DNA of 64,000 nucleotides from an uncultured Clostridia bacterium (GCA_910587735.1 CAJUNT010000011.1:1-64000); one strand, 5' to 3'; counted from the first letter of the stretch, positions 8,486 through 16,964 are shown. Notes: generated by a model not told the origin, from the letters alone. A program made the numbers and translations.

Positions 8486-9244
8486 ATGAACAATACAATG
8501 ATTTTTATAGATGAATTTGCCTATCGTTCCCCTTTTGCAAATTGTCATGCTATGCTGAAATTTATATTTACAGCGGTTGTTTTGATATTATGTTTATTAT
8601 TTCGAGATATCGCTGTATCCATATATATTTTTGTAACAATGTTTTTGTGTAATGTATTCAAAAATCATGTGAAATGGAATGATTATGTCAAACTGCTTAC
8701 TATCCCCTTTTTATTTATATTTTTTGCTTGTATTGCTATTGCTTTAGAAATCAATTATAATAATATATTTTTTATTTCTGTTACGAAACAGTCATTTTTA
8801 AAAAGTATTTTTGTTATGATGAGAGCATTTGCATCAGTTAGTATATTATATTTTTTTGCATTGTCAACACCTCTTTGTGATATGATATGGATACTACAAA
8901 AGCTACATATACCTAAAATAGTAATAGAATTGATGTATATGATATATCGCTATATATTTATATTGATAGATGTGCAGTATCAATTAAAAAATGCATCACT
9001 TTCCAGATTAGGATATATTGATTTTAAAACTTCATGCAGAACATTTGTAAACTGTATAGCAAATTTATTAATACTATCCATTAGAAAAGCAGAAAAATAT
9101 TATCAAGCTATGGTATCTCGGTGCTATGATGGGGAATTAGCGTTTTTAAAAAAAGAAAGTATATGGAATATTTATGATGTGATAAAAGCTGTTTGCTATA
9201 TTTTTACAGTGATAGCAGTAAAATACATATCATATAGCATTTAA
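8486..9244 (+). CDS. cbiQ: Cobalt ECF transporter T component (CbiQ-like)
   Basis: The membrane T component of an energy-coupling factor transporter, linking the CbiO ATPase to the CbiMN substrate-binding part. It is 252 aa with several hydrophobic segments. Cytoplasmic coupling helices lie in the C-terminal half, with a degenerate Ala-Arg-Gly-type motif region around AMVSRCYDGEL (CbiQ proteins usually have A-M-x-x-R-G). The match is family-like rather than textbook, and context carries weight: a B12 riboswitch upstream and cbiO, cbiM and cbiN downstream. ATG 8486 was chosen for the AAGGAGGGG just upstream; an in-frame ATG at 8450 would sit in the riboswitch terminator. Confidence 0.88.
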   Translation: MNNTMIFIDEFAYRSPFANCHAMLKFIFTAVVLILCLLFRDIAVSIYIFVTMFLCNVFKNHVKWNDYVKLLTIPFLFIFFACIAIALEINYNNIFFISVTKQSFLKSIFVMMRAFASVSILYFFALSTPLCDMIWILQKLHIPKIVIELMYMIYRYIFILIDVQYQLKNASLSRLGYIDFKTSCRTFVNCIANLLILSIRKAEKYYQAMVSRCYDGELAFLKKESIWNIYDVIKAVCYIFTVIAVKYISYSI

Positions 9245-9256
9245 GAAGGAAGAATT

Positions 9257-10081
9257 ATGTATAAAAAACCTCAATTACAAATGAAAAATATATGTTATTG
9301 TTATGATGGCAAAAATGAAGTATTAAAAAATGTGAATTTAGATATTTTTGCTGGTGAAAAAATTGCCATTATGGGAGCAAATGGTGCAGGAAAATCAACA
9401 CTGTTTCTTTGTATGAATGGTGTACTTTTTGCAGAAAAGGGCGATATGATTTGGGAAGGAGAAAAAATTATAAAAAAGAATAGAAAGCAATTAACAAAAA
9501 ATATAGGAATTGTATTTCAAGAGGCAGATAATCAAATTATTGCTCCTACTGTTTTGGAAGAAATTTCTTTTGGCCCTATGAATTTAAAACTCCCTCAAAA
9601 AGAAGTGCAAAAAAGAGTTTATAGTGCTATGGAAAAAATGGGTTTAACATCATTTGAAAATAGAATAACACATTATTTGAGCGGAGGAGAAAAAAAGAAA
9701 GTAACGATTGCTGATTGTATTGCTATGGAATCTAAAATGATATTATTTGATGAGCCTCATACAGCACTTGACCCCTTTCATCAACAAATGCTTGAAGATA
9801 TGTTTCAAAAACTTTCAAATGAAGGAAAAACACTTGTAATATCTACTCATGATGTAGATTTTGCTTATCGTTTTGCAGAAAGAGTAATTGTTTTTTATAA
9901 TGGCAGTGTTATAGCGGACGATACAGCAGAAAATGTTTTTTGTAATAAAGAAGTATTAAAAAAATCAAATTTAAAACAACCTATGCTTTTGCAAATAAAA
10001 GAATTGCTTGCACAAAAGGGCTTATTAAAAAAATGCGATATCTATCCTAAAAGTATAGAGCAATTAAAACAATTATTATAA
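9257..10081 (+). CDS. cbiO: Cobalt ECF transporter ATPase (CbiO)
   Basis: The ABC ATPase that powers cobalt import. It is 274 aa. Walker A is GANGAGKST (about residues 39-47), the Q-loop is in IVFQEADNQI, the signature is LSGGEKKKV, Walker B is MILFDEPHTALDP, and the H-loop is in VISTHDVDF. AAGGAAGAATT lies before the ATG, 12 nt after cbiQ, so the two are cotranscribed. Only one ATPase gene is present, so the complex probably uses a CbiO homodimer. Confidence 0.96.
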   Translation: MYKKPQLQMKNICYCYDGKNEVLKNVNLDIFAGEKIAIMGANGAGKSTLFLCMNGVLFAEKGDMIWEGEKIIKKNRKQLTKNIGIVFQEADNQIIAPTVLEEISFGPMNLKLPQKEVQKRVYSAMEKMGLTSFENRITHYLSGGEKKKVTIADCIAMESKMILFDEPHTALDPFHQQMLEDMFQKLSNEGKTLVISTHDVDFAYRFAERVIVFYNGSVIADDTAENVFCNKEVLKKSNLKQPMLLQIKELLAQKGLLKKCDIYPKSIEQLKQLL

Positions 10082-10108
10082 ACTTAAAAAATAAGGAGGA
10101 AATAAAAT

Positions 10109-10876
10109 ATGTTTCAAAAACAAAAAAGTATTCTATTTTGTATGATTACTATAACTTGTATGTTTGCAGTTATACCTAATGTGTATGCTATGCATATTAT
10201 GGAAGGATATTTGACTCCTCGTTACTGTATTGCATGGGGAGTGATTTCTATACCCTTTTTATTATGGGGAATACACTCTATACAAAATATATTAAAACAA
10301 GACAGAAAGAATATTACATTGCTTGCTATGTCTGGCGCATTTATATTTGTAATATCTTCATTGAAAATACCCTCTGTTACAGGAAGTTGTTCCCATATGA
10401 CAGGCACGGCACTAGGAGCAATATTATTTGGATTTGCACCAGTATGTGTTTTAGGCATGATTGTGCTTTTGTTTCAGGCAATACTTTTAGCGCATGGGGG
10501 ATTAACAACATTAGGCGCAAATATATTTTCTATGGCAATCGCAGGTCCTTTTTTGAGTTATATCTTATTTCAGTTTTGTAAAAAATGTAATATCAATAAA
10601 AAAATGAGTATTTTTATTGCGGCATTTTTAGGAGATTTATTTACATATTGTATCACAAGTATACAGCTTGCATTTGCTTATCCTTCTATGCTGGGAGGCA
10701 TCTCAGCATCTATTATAAAGTTTTTGGGTGTTTTTGCACCAACACAATTACCTCTTGCTATAATAGAAGGAATATTGACAGTAATGATTATGATTGTATT
10801 AGAAACATATGCTATACCAGAAATGAAGTTAATTGGATTGATAAATGAGGAGGTACAATATGAGCAAAAAAAATAA
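10109..10876 (+). CDS. cbiM: Cobalt ECF transporter S component (CbiM)
   Basis: The substrate-binding membrane component of the cobalt importer. It is 255 aa. Residues 1-27 look like a cleavable signal sequence ending in VYA. The mature chain would begin MHIMEGYLT, the conserved CbiM/NikM N-terminus whose His takes part in metal binding. Other family motifs are SLKIPSVTGSCSHMTGT and HGGLTTLGANIFSM, and there are about seven hydrophobic segments. AAGGAGGAAATAAAAT precedes the ATG. Cobalt rather than nickel is inferred from the B12 riboswitch and from cbiN. Confidence 0.95.
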   Translation: MFQKQKSILFCMITITCMFAVIPNVYAMHIMEGYLTPRYCIAWGVISIPFLLWGIHSIQNILKQDRKNITLLAMSGAFIFVISSLKIPSVTGSCSHMTGTALGAILFGFAPVCVLGMIVLLFQAILLAHGGLTTLGANIFSMAIAGPFLSYILFQFCKKCNINKKMSIFIAAFLGDLFTYCITSIQLAFAYPSMLGGISASIIKFLGVFAPTQLPLAIIEGILTVMIMIVLETYAIPEMKLIGLINEEVQYEQKK

Positions 10877-11171
10877 AATTACAATGTTAATATTATTTTT
10901 CATTGTAATTATATTAATTGTATTTCCTGTTTTAGCTTTAAAAAATGCAGAATTTGGTGGCTCTGATGATGCAGGAAGTGTTATGATAGAAGAAATTAAT
11001 GGAGAATATGAACCTTGGTTTACACCCGTTTTAGAAAAGTATATTGATGGAGAAATACCAGGAGAAATAGAAAGTCTTTTGTTTTGTATACAAACAGCAT
11101 TGGGAGTAGGAGTGATTGCTTTTTGTATGGGGCGTTTTGTAGAAAGAAAAAAATGGGAACAAAAAAAATAA
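10860..11171 (+). CDS. cbiN: Cobalt transport protein CbiN
   Basis: Small auxiliary membrane subunit of the CbiMN(Q)O cobalt importer. It is 103 aa with two transmembrane segments (about residues 8-28 and 75-93) and an extracellular loop starting NAEFGGSDDAGSVMIEEI and containing YEPWFTPVLE, typical of CbiN. The ATG at 10860 follows GAGGAGG (10847-10853) and overlaps the end of cbiM by 17 nt, which suggests translational coupling. It is the last gene of the riboswitch-controlled operon. Confidence 0.95.
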   Translation: MSKKNKITMLILFFIVIILIVFPVLALKNAEFGGSDDAGSVMIEEINGEYEPWFTPVLEKYIDGEIPGEIESLLFCIQTALGVGVIAFCMGRFVERKKWEQKK

Positions 11172-11173
11172 TG

Positions 11174-11220
11174 TTTATTTCTGCTTGTTATCAGGAAAAC
11201 GAAGTTTTACTTTAAAAGTT
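11174..11220 (+). repeat. Intergenic repeat, copy A
   Basis: Begins TTTATTTCTGCTT. Its first 35 nt match the start of the element at 16557 at 32 positions; the three differences are all transitions. It includes GGAAAAC followed by GTTTT, a short dyad, and lies between cbiN and its presumed terminator. Confidence 0.7.
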
Positions 11221-11229
11221 GGTGAGAGT

Positions 11230-11254
11230 TTGAGAGCAACGCTCTCAATGTTTT
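11230..11254 (+). terminator. Terminator after the cobalt importer operon
   Basis: TTGAGAGC (11230-11237) and GCTCTCAA (11241-11248) form an 8-bp hairpin with a 3-nt loop, followed by TGTTTT. Confidence 0.65.
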
Positions 11255-11358
11255 AAATGCTTATTTAGCCATTCCCTTATTGTTTCAAACTCTTTGCTTT
11301 TTGATTATTTTGCTGTAAAATGATAAAAAAGAAAATCATTTTAAAAAGGAGTTTCTAT

Positions 11359-12177
11359 ATGGTAAAAGTAAAAATAGATGTTTTTTCATTAGAAAAAATA
11401 TGTCTTTCAGGACAATGTTTTCGTTTTCGTGAATTGACAAAAGGAAAATATTGTGTTGTGGCTTTTGGAAAATATTTAGAAATAGAACAGTATGACAAAG
11501 AAATCATATTTTATTGTAGTAATAAAGAATATTATGATATATGGAAAGAATATTTTGATTTAGATACGGATTACAAAAAATATTTGAATGGTGTGGATAT
11601 TACAGATGAATATTTGAATCAAGCAATACAATTTGGAAAAGGTATCAGAATATTAAAACAAGATGTATGGGAAATGATAATATCTTTTATTGTTTCACAA
11701 CAAAATAATATCAAAAGAATTCAAAAAATTATAGAATTACTTTGCCAAAATTTTGGAGAAATGAAATATACACAACAAGGTATTATTTATTATACATTTC
11801 CGAGTATAGAATATTTAGCCAAAGCAACAGAACAAGATTTAAAACATTGTAATTTAGGTTATAGAGCAAAATATATATTGAAAACAACAAATGATTTATT
11901 TCAAAATCCCTCTATAATAGAAAATTTAAAAAATATGAATTATACAGAATCAAAAAAGGAATTGATGAAATTATATGGCATTGGCGAAAAAGTAGCAGAT
12001 TGTATTTGTTTATTTTCATTGCATCATTTGAATGCTTTTCCTATTGATACTCACATCAAAAGCGTTTTACAATCACAATATCAAAATGGTTTCCCTTTTG
12101 ATTTGTATGCTGGATATGAAGGTGTGATACAACAATATATTTTTTATTATGATTTGTATAAAAATAAAATCAGGTGA
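11359..12177 (+). CDS. 8-oxoguanine DNA glycosylase-like protein (Ogg1/AlkA superfamily)
   Basis: A base-excision repair glycosylase of the helix-hairpin-helix superfamily. It is 272 aa. An N-terminal beta-rich domain with GQCFRFRE (18-25) is the Ogg-type start. The sequence SQQNNI (113-118) matches the conserved Asn loop of Ogg enzymes. The hairpin is LYGIGEKVADCICLFSLHH with the presumed Schiff-base Lys211, followed by FPIDTHI with the catalytic Asp230. Together these predict a bifunctional 8-oxoguanine glycosylase/lyase. ATG 11359 is preceded by AAAAGGAG; an in-frame ATG at 11320 lacks a binding site. The next gene starts 7 nt after the stop. Confidence 0.9.
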   Translation: MVKVKIDVFSLEKICLSGQCFRFRELTKGKYCVVAFGKYLEIEQYDKEIIFYCSNKEYYDIWKEYFDLDTDYKKYLNGVDITDEYLNQAIQFGKGIRILKQDVWEMIISFIVSQQNNIKRIQKIIELLCQNFGEMKYTQQGIIYYTFPSIEYLAKATEQDLKHCNLGYRAKYILKTTNDLFQNPSIIENLKNMNYTESKKELMKLYGIGEKVADCICLFSLHHLNAFPIDTHIKSVLQSQYQNGFPFDLYAGYEGVIQQYIFYYDLYKNKIR

Positions 12178-12184
12178 AAAAAGT

Positions 12185-12889
12185 ATGATAAAAATTGCTA
12201 TTTGTGATGACGAAAAAACAATGTGTGAATATTTAGAACAAAAAGTATCTGAAATATTAAAAAAATGGAATATTGTTTTTTCTATTGTATGCTATACAGA
12301 TGCTTTGGAATGTTTTCAAAGTGGTTTATCATTTGATTTAATGTTTTTGGATATACAAATGCCTCATTTAAATGGTATAGCACTTGCTAAAAAATTAAGA
12401 AAACAGTCTTCAAAGTGTGAATTGATATTTGTAACAATATTAAAAGAATATGTTTTATATGCTTTTGAAGTGGAGGCAGCAGATTATATTTATAAACCAA
12501 TAGAATTACATCGTTTAGAAAAAGCATTAAAACGTGTGATAAAACGACTGGAAAATCAATATAAAAAATGTATTTTTGTTCAGACAAAAAATTATTGCAA
12601 AACAATTTATTTAGAAGAAATTTATTATATTGAAGTGATAAACAGAAAAATATATGTTTATACTCAAAATGGTATAATAGAGTATTATGGAAAATTACAA
12701 GAAGTACAATATCAATTAGATGAACGTTTTATAAAATGTCATAGAAGTTATATTATCAATATTGATTATTTGAGTCATTATGAAAATGGTATGATTCAAA
12801 TGAAAAATGGTAGTACCGTTCCAGTATCTCGACTGCGTCAAAAGGAATTGATAGATACTGTGTTTCAGTATATAAAAGGGAGAGAATAA
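12185..12889 (+). CDS. LytTR-family response regulator (AgrA-like)
   Basis: DNA-binding response regulator of the AlgR/AgrA/LytR type. It is 234 aa. Receiver domain about 1-120, with acidic CDDE at 7-10, phospho-acceptor Asp56 in FLDIQMP, and the switch Lys in YIYKPIEL. The C-terminal LytTR DNA-binding domain (about 130-232) has YYIEVINRKIYVY, FIKCHRSYIINI and VPVSRLRQKEL. The ATG follows AGGTGA, which overlaps the stop of the glycosylase gene. It is paired with the kinase that starts 3 nt downstream. No agrB or agrD peptide gene is seen nearby. Confidence 0.95.
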   Translation: MIKIAICDDEKTMCEYLEQKVSEILKKWNIVFSIVCYTDALECFQSGLSFDLMFLDIQMPHLNGIALAKKLRKQSSKCELIFVTILKEYVLYAFEVEAADYIYKPIELHRLEKALKRVIKRLENQYKKCIFVQTKNYCKTIYLEEIYYIEVINRKIYVYTQNGIIEYYGKLQEVQYQLDERFIKCHRSYIINIDYLSHYENGMIQMKNGSTVPVSRLRQKELIDTVFQYIKGRE

Positions 12890-12891
12890 TA

Positions 12892-14193
12892 TTGGAGAGA
12901 ATACTATTGCTTATATTACCAAATGTATTATATTATATTCTACTGCCTATATTATTTTTATATTTTTTTTGTCGGTACTGTAATATCTGTTTTTTATGGA
13001 AACATTGTTTTTGTTATGCTGTATTATCTGTAATATTGTTTTTATTTACACACCAGTATTATCATATCAGTCTGGCTTTAGAAATGCTATTGCTGATTGC
13101 ATATTGTTGTGTTATTTTAAAAGAAAAATTATTAAAATCTATTATGATAACAATATTATTGTTTTCTGTGTATAGTGTTTGTAATGGTATTGTACAGCTT
13201 TTTAGTTTTTGGATATTATCTAATATTGATACAACAAAAATGGCAATATTACAATATGCCGACAGCATATATATTTTGATAACAATATTTTTTATGATAT
13301 GTTTATTATGGATAATATTAATTTATTTTGGTAAAAGTATTGTAGCAGTAAATGGATTGCATTTATTTTTGTTGATAATGCCTATTTTTTTTATTTTTGT
13401 TGTAGAAGAACTGATTCGTAATACGATATATGGAGATACCATAGTATTAGATAGTAAACTAGGTATTGTTTTTCCTGTAATTAATTATATTGAAATATTA
13501 TTTTTGCAAGTAATTGCTTTTATTTGTATATTTACATCATTGATTGTATATCAAAATATTATAAAATCTATTTCAGCAAATCAAACAATACAATTACTGA
13601 AACAACAAAATCATTTTCAACAAATTTATATGCAGGAAGCACAAACAAGATATCAGCAAACACGTTCTTTTCGTCATGATATTAAAAATCATATTACAGT
13701 ACTTTCGGAATTGCTAAAACAAAATTTATCACAAGAGGCATATCAATATTTATATCATATGGAAGAAATATCAAAAAATTTATCATTTACTGTTCAAACG
13801 GGCAATGTTGTAATTGACGCATTGTTAAGCAGTAAATTCTCTGTGGCAAAACAGAAAAATATTACTATAAAATGTGATTTGATTGTACCTAAAAATATTA
13901 ATGAAATGGATTGGTGTATTGTACTTTCTAATGCTTTAGATAATGCCATAATAGAAAGTAGTATGATAACAGAACAGAAAAGATATATTTGTGTAACAGG
14001 CACTCAAAAAGGAAATTTTTATGTGATTTGTATAAAAAATAATTGTCGTGAAGAAATAAAAAATATACCAGATATGGGTATAGGACTTTACAATATACAA
14101 TCTGTTTGCGAAAAATATAACGGAACAATGCACATAAAATTGGAGCAAGGAATGTATCAAATAGATATGCTTTTTATCATTTCACAACAATAA
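12892..14193 (+). CDS. GHKL sensor histidine kinase (AgrC-like)
   Basis: Membrane sensor kinase and partner of the adjacent LytTR regulator. It is 433 aa from a TTG start just behind the response regulator gene. Six to seven transmembrane helices fill residues 1-225. A coiled stretch (about 230-258) leads to the phospho-acceptor motif SFRHDIKNH with His262. The ATPase domain has an N-box, NALDNAIIES, and a final G-box, DMGIGLYNIQSV, as in GHKL kinases. The N-terminal sensor part is like AgrC, so a peptide or small-molecule signal is possible. The TTG is preceded by GGGAGAGAAT; the short gap implies cotranslation. Confidence 0.93.
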   Translation: MERILLLILPNVLYYILLPILFLYFFCRYCNICFLWKHCFCYAVLSVILFLFTHQYYHISLALEMLLLIAYCCVILKEKLLKSIMITILLFSVYSVCNGIVQLFSFWILSNIDTTKMAILQYADSIYILITIFFMICLLWIILIYFGKSIVAVNGLHLFLLIMPIFFIFVVEELIRNTIYGDTIVLDSKLGIVFPVINYIEILFLQVIAFICIFTSLIVYQNIIKSISANQTIQLLKQQNHFQQIYMQEAQTRYQQTRSFRHDIKNHITVLSELLKQNLSQEAYQYLYHMEEISKNLSFTVQTGNVVIDALLSSKFSVAKQKNITIKCDLIVPKNINEMDWCIVLSNALDNAIIESSMITEQKRYICVTGTQKGNFYVICIKNNCREEIKNIPDMGIGLYNIQSVCEKYNGTMHIKLEQGMYQIDMLFIISQQ

Positions 14194-14267
14194 AATAGCA
14201 TGATACATCAAATATATTGTAATGATAAATACGAGTGTTTATACTAATTACAAAGGAAGGTGATAGT

Positions 14268-14588
14268 ATGAGTAATAGTAATTTATCTATGAATGTATCT
14301 AGTATAGGAAATTATATTCCAAGTAGTAGTGGTAGCGATAGCAGTTTAAAATCACTAGAAAAAAAACTACAACAGCTTGAAACAGAAAAACAAAAAGCAA
14401 TACAATCAAAAGATAAAGAAAAAGAAGAAAAAATTAAAAAACAAATAGAAAGTGTACAAAAACAAATACAAGAAATAAAAAGACAACAACAAAAAACAGA
14501 ACAATCAGAAAAAACAGACCCCAAAGATCCAAAAAAAGAAGAAAGGAAAAAACAAGAACAGGGGAAATATGTAGATGTCTACGCATAA
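14268..14588 (+). CDS. FlxA-like coiled-coil protein
   Basis: A 106-aa highly charged protein. After a Ser/Asn-rich head (1-33) comes a long coiled coil (about 34-85, starting SLEKKLQQLETEKQKAI) and a Lys/Glu/Pro tail ending YVDVYA. The pattern of a Ser-rich head followed by repeating Gln/Lys heptads and a VDVYA/VDTYA end recurs in proteins annotated FlxA-like in Clostridia; their role is unknown. AAGGAAGGTGAT precedes ATG 14268. It has its own terminator directly after the stop and lies 74 nt behind the kinase gene. Confidence 0.75.
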   Translation: MSNSNLSMNVSSIGNYIPSSSGSDSSLKSLEKKLQQLETEKQKAIQSKDKEKEEKIKKQIESVQKQIQEIKRQQQKTEQSEKTDPKDPKKEERKKQEQGKYVDVYA

Positions 14589-14593
14589 TTATA

Positions 14594-14632
14594 AAAAAGC
14601 TGAGAGAATATATTTTTTCTTAGCTTTTTTTA
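14594..14632 (+). terminator. Terminator after the FlxA-like gene
   Basis: AAAAAGCTGAGA (14594-14605) pairs with TCTTAGCTTTTT (14618-14629, one G-U pair), followed by T residues. Its T-run abuts the -35 box of the next promoter at 14633. Confidence 0.8.
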
Positions 14633-14661
14633 TTGACAAAAGTCCGATATCATACTACAAT
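14633..14661 (+). promoter_or_regulatory. Sigma-A promoter of the marR-MATE operon
   Basis: TTGACA (14633-14638) and TACAAT (14656-14661) with 17-nt spacing. The operator palindrome lies across the spacer and the -10 box. Confidence 0.8.
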
Positions 14662-14681
14662 AAAAAGTATGATATCGGACT
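14641..14681. promoter_or_regulatory. Operator palindrome in the marR promoter
   Basis: Arms of 16 bp, AGTCCGATATCATACT (14641-14656) and its exact complement at 14666-14681, with a 9-nt centre. The left arm fills the -35/-10 spacer and the right arm lies around the transcription start, so a bound repressor would block RNA polymerase. It is most likely the binding site of the MarR protein encoded 11 bp downstream. Confidence 0.8.
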
Positions 14682-14691
14682 GGAGCGTGAA

Positions 14692-15144
14692 ATGATGAAA
14701 AATGATAATGAAATAAAATTGAAGGAATTTAATGATATTTATAGACAGATAAGCGATATATATCATGATATTGCTAATAAGTTAGGATTATCAGATAGCG
14801 CATTTACTGTTTTTTATACAATTTATGAAATGGGAGGAAGTTGTTTACAAAAAGATATTTGTGAATTGTTTTATATGAGTAAACAGACAGTACATTCTTG
14901 TATCAAAAAGTTGGAAAAACAAGAATATATTTTTATCAAACAAGGAAAAGATAAGCATATTTATTTAACAGATAAAGGACAGCAATTTGTGAACCAAAAT
15001 ATTGCTACTGTAATAGAAATAGAAAAAAGCATATTCTCAGAAATGACAGAACAACAAGGCGATATGCTTTTAGAATTGACAAAAAAATATTATAATTGCT
15101 TTAAACAAAAAATAAAAAATATGTATTTTGAAGATACAATGTAG
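14692..15144 (+). CDS. MarR-family transcriptional regulator
   Basis: Winged-helix regulator of 150 aa. The dimerisation helix (about 10-35) is followed by SAFTVFYTIYEMGGSCLQKDICE, then a recognition helix in MSKQTVHSCIKKLEKQEYIFIKQ and the wing in GKDKHIYLTDKGQQF. It is probably the repressor of itself and the MATE pump 47 nt downstream, via the palindrome at 14641-14681. Two ATG codons stand in tandem (14692 and 14695), with GGAGCGTGA just upstream; the first is used here. The open frame extends further up, but only through the terminator and promoter. Confidence 0.93.
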   Translation: MMKNDNEIKLKEFNDIYRQISDIYHDIANKLGLSDSAFTVFYTIYEMGGSCLQKDICELFYMSKQTVHSCIKKLEKQEYIFIKQGKDKHIYLTDKGQQFVNQNIATVIEIEKSIFSEMTEQQGDMLLELTKKYYNCFKQKIKNMYFEDTM

Positions 15145-15191
15145 TACTGTTTTGTGATAATATAATCAGAATACAGAAAAGGAGAATTTTT

Positions 15192-16520
15192 ATGAGAATA
15201 CAATTATCAGACCATTTTAATTACAACAAATTGTTAAGATTTGTGTTACCATCTATACTTATGATGATATGCACATCTGTATATGGTGTAGTGGACGGAT
15301 TATTTGTATCTAATTTTGTGGGGAAAACACATTTTGCTGCTGTCAATTTGGTTATGCCGTTTCTTATGGCAGTTGTGACAATAGGATTTATGATAGGCAC
15401 AGGAGGTAGTGCCATTGTAGCAAAAACATTAGGAGAAGGCAAAAAAGAAAAAGCAAATGAATATTTTACAATGCTGATTTGTTTAACAGTAATATTGGGT
15501 ATTATCATAACAATATTAGGATTATTATTTTTACGTCCTATTGTTATAATGTTAGGTGCAGAGGGAGTATTGATAGAATATTGCATGACATATGGAAAAA
15601 TGATATTACTTTCTATGACAGCATTTATGTTGCAAACTACATTTCAAAGTTTTTTTATTGTTGCTGAAAAACCAGAACTTAGTTTAAAAATATCTATTGC
15701 AGCAGGGCTGACAAATATGATATTAGATTTTGTTTTTATTGTTATATTTCGTTGGGGGCTTGTGGGTGCAGCTGCAGCAACAATGCTAGGACAAGTTGTA
15801 GGTGGTGTAATACCACTATTTTATTTTGTAAAAAAGAATAGTAGCTTACTTCATTTTAAAAAATTTGTATGGAATACAAGTGTGATATGGAAAACCTGTA
15901 CAAATGGCTCTTCTGAGATGATGACAAATCTTTCTGCTTCTGTTGTAAATATTCTCTATAATTATCAGCTTATGAGAATTGCTGGAGAAAATGGTATATC
16001 AGCATATGGTGTCATTATGTATGTTAATTTTGTGTTTACAGCATTATTTATAGGTTATTCTATAGGAAGTGCGCCTATATTTGCCTATCATTATGGTGCT
16101 GCAAACCATAGTGAATTGCAAAATTTATTTCAAAAAAGTTTAAAGTTGATAACAATATTTAGTATTGTATTAACTGTTTTGTCAGAAACAGTTTCGTTAC
16201 CTCTTACAAGAATATTTGTAGGATATGACAAAGAATTGCTTGATATGACTTGCAATGGTTTTAGAGTGTATGCACTTTCATTTGTTATTTGTGGATTTAA
16301 TATATTTAGTTCTGGATTTTTTACAGCATTAAATAATGGCTTTATTTCTGCTTTCATTTCTTTTACAAGAACACTTTTATTTCAATTAGGCGCTGTTTTA
16401 ATATTGCCTTTTTTTATTGGATTAAATGGTATATGGTTCGCCATAGTAGTAGCGGAATTGCTTGCATTATTTGTTAGTATATTTTTCTTTGCTACAAAAA
16501 GAAAGCAGTATCACTATTAA
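15192..16520 (+). CDS. MATE-family efflux transporter
   Basis: A 12-helix multidrug and toxin extrusion antiporter of 442 aa. It has PSILMMICTSVYGVVDGLFVSN at the first helix, GTGGSAIVAKTLGEG, and a symmetric second half starting near residue 235. The head is similar to MepA-type MATE pumps, which are also controlled by a MarR repressor. AAAGGAGAATTTTT precedes the ATG. It is the second gene of the marR operon. The substrate is not predictable from the sequence. Confidence 0.93.
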   Translation: MRIQLSDHFNYNKLLRFVLPSILMMICTSVYGVVDGLFVSNFVGKTHFAAVNLVMPFLMAVVTIGFMIGTGGSAIVAKTLGEGKKEKANEYFTMLICLTVILGIIITILGLLFLRPIVIMLGAEGVLIEYCMTYGKMILLSMTAFMLQTTFQSFFIVAEKPELSLKISIAAGLTNMILDFVFIVIFRWGLVGAAAATMLGQVVGGVIPLFYFVKKNSSLLHFKKFVWNTSVIWKTCTNGSSEMMTNLSASVVNILYNYQLMRIAGENGISAYGVIMYVNFVFTALFIGYSIGSAPIFAYHYGAANHSELQNLFQKSLKLITIFSIVLTVLSETVSLPLTRIFVGYDKELLDMTCNGFRVYALSFVICGFNIFSSGFFTALNNGFISAFISFTRTLLFQLGAVLILPFFIGLNGIWFAIVVAELLALFVSIFFFATKRKQYHY

Positions 16521-16556
16521 AAAGAAGCCTCCAAAAAGAATAGTTTTAAAATAATT

Positions 16557-16602
16557 TTTATTTCTGCTTATTATTAGGAAAACAAAGTTTTCCATAAAAG
16601 TT
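16557..16602 (+). repeat. Intergenic repeat, copy B
   Basis: Begins TTTATTTCTGCTT like copy A at 11174. It contains the perfect dyad GGAAAAC-aaa-GTTTTCC and is followed by a second hairpin at 16608-16629. Confidence 0.7.
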
Positions 16603-16607
16603 TTTGC

Positions 16608-16630
16608 CTCGCTTTTTTCAAAAAGCGAGT
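16608..16630 (+). terminator. Strong hairpin downstream of the MATE gene
   Basis: CTCGCTTTTT and AAAAAGCGAG form 10 bp with a 2-nt loop. No T-run follows on the plus strand, so it may be part of the repeat element rather than a simple terminator. Confidence 0.4.
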
Positions 16631-16964
16631 AAAGGAGTGGAAACGATGTCACTACAGTCTTTTATACTTGCAAGTATATTTTGAAGGGAAGCATCTGAAA
16701 AACGCAAGGGAACTTTTCACAAATGAAAAAGGTTTTCCTATTAAATAAAATAGCATAAAAAATATTATTTTATTTGCAGGACGTGGCATCAATCCACAAA
16801 CTTTTTTGAAAAAAAGTTTGACAAAAAACTTTAAATCGTCTACGGTGAACAAAAATTGATTTGTATACACTATTAAAATATCATATTGCTTATTTTTATA
16901 CAGCAGTATAAAATAATAAAAAGAATGAACAAATGATACTTTAAATTGTGGGGAGGAAAACAAT

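Larger units (their letters stand above)
16521..16964. other. 444-bp structured non-coding region
   Basis: No open frame with a ribosome binding site on either strand. The region holds repeat copy B, the hairpin at 16608-16629, a second strong hairpin (CAAACTTTTTT / AAAAAAGTTTG near 16796-16820), and GGAA...TTTTCC half-dyads around 16710-16740. Hairpins of this density suggest a degenerate dispersed repeat or MITE-like insertion. A possible promoter (TTGATT 16856-16861, TATCAT 16879-16884, 17-nt spacing) precedes the next gene. Confidence 0.6.
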
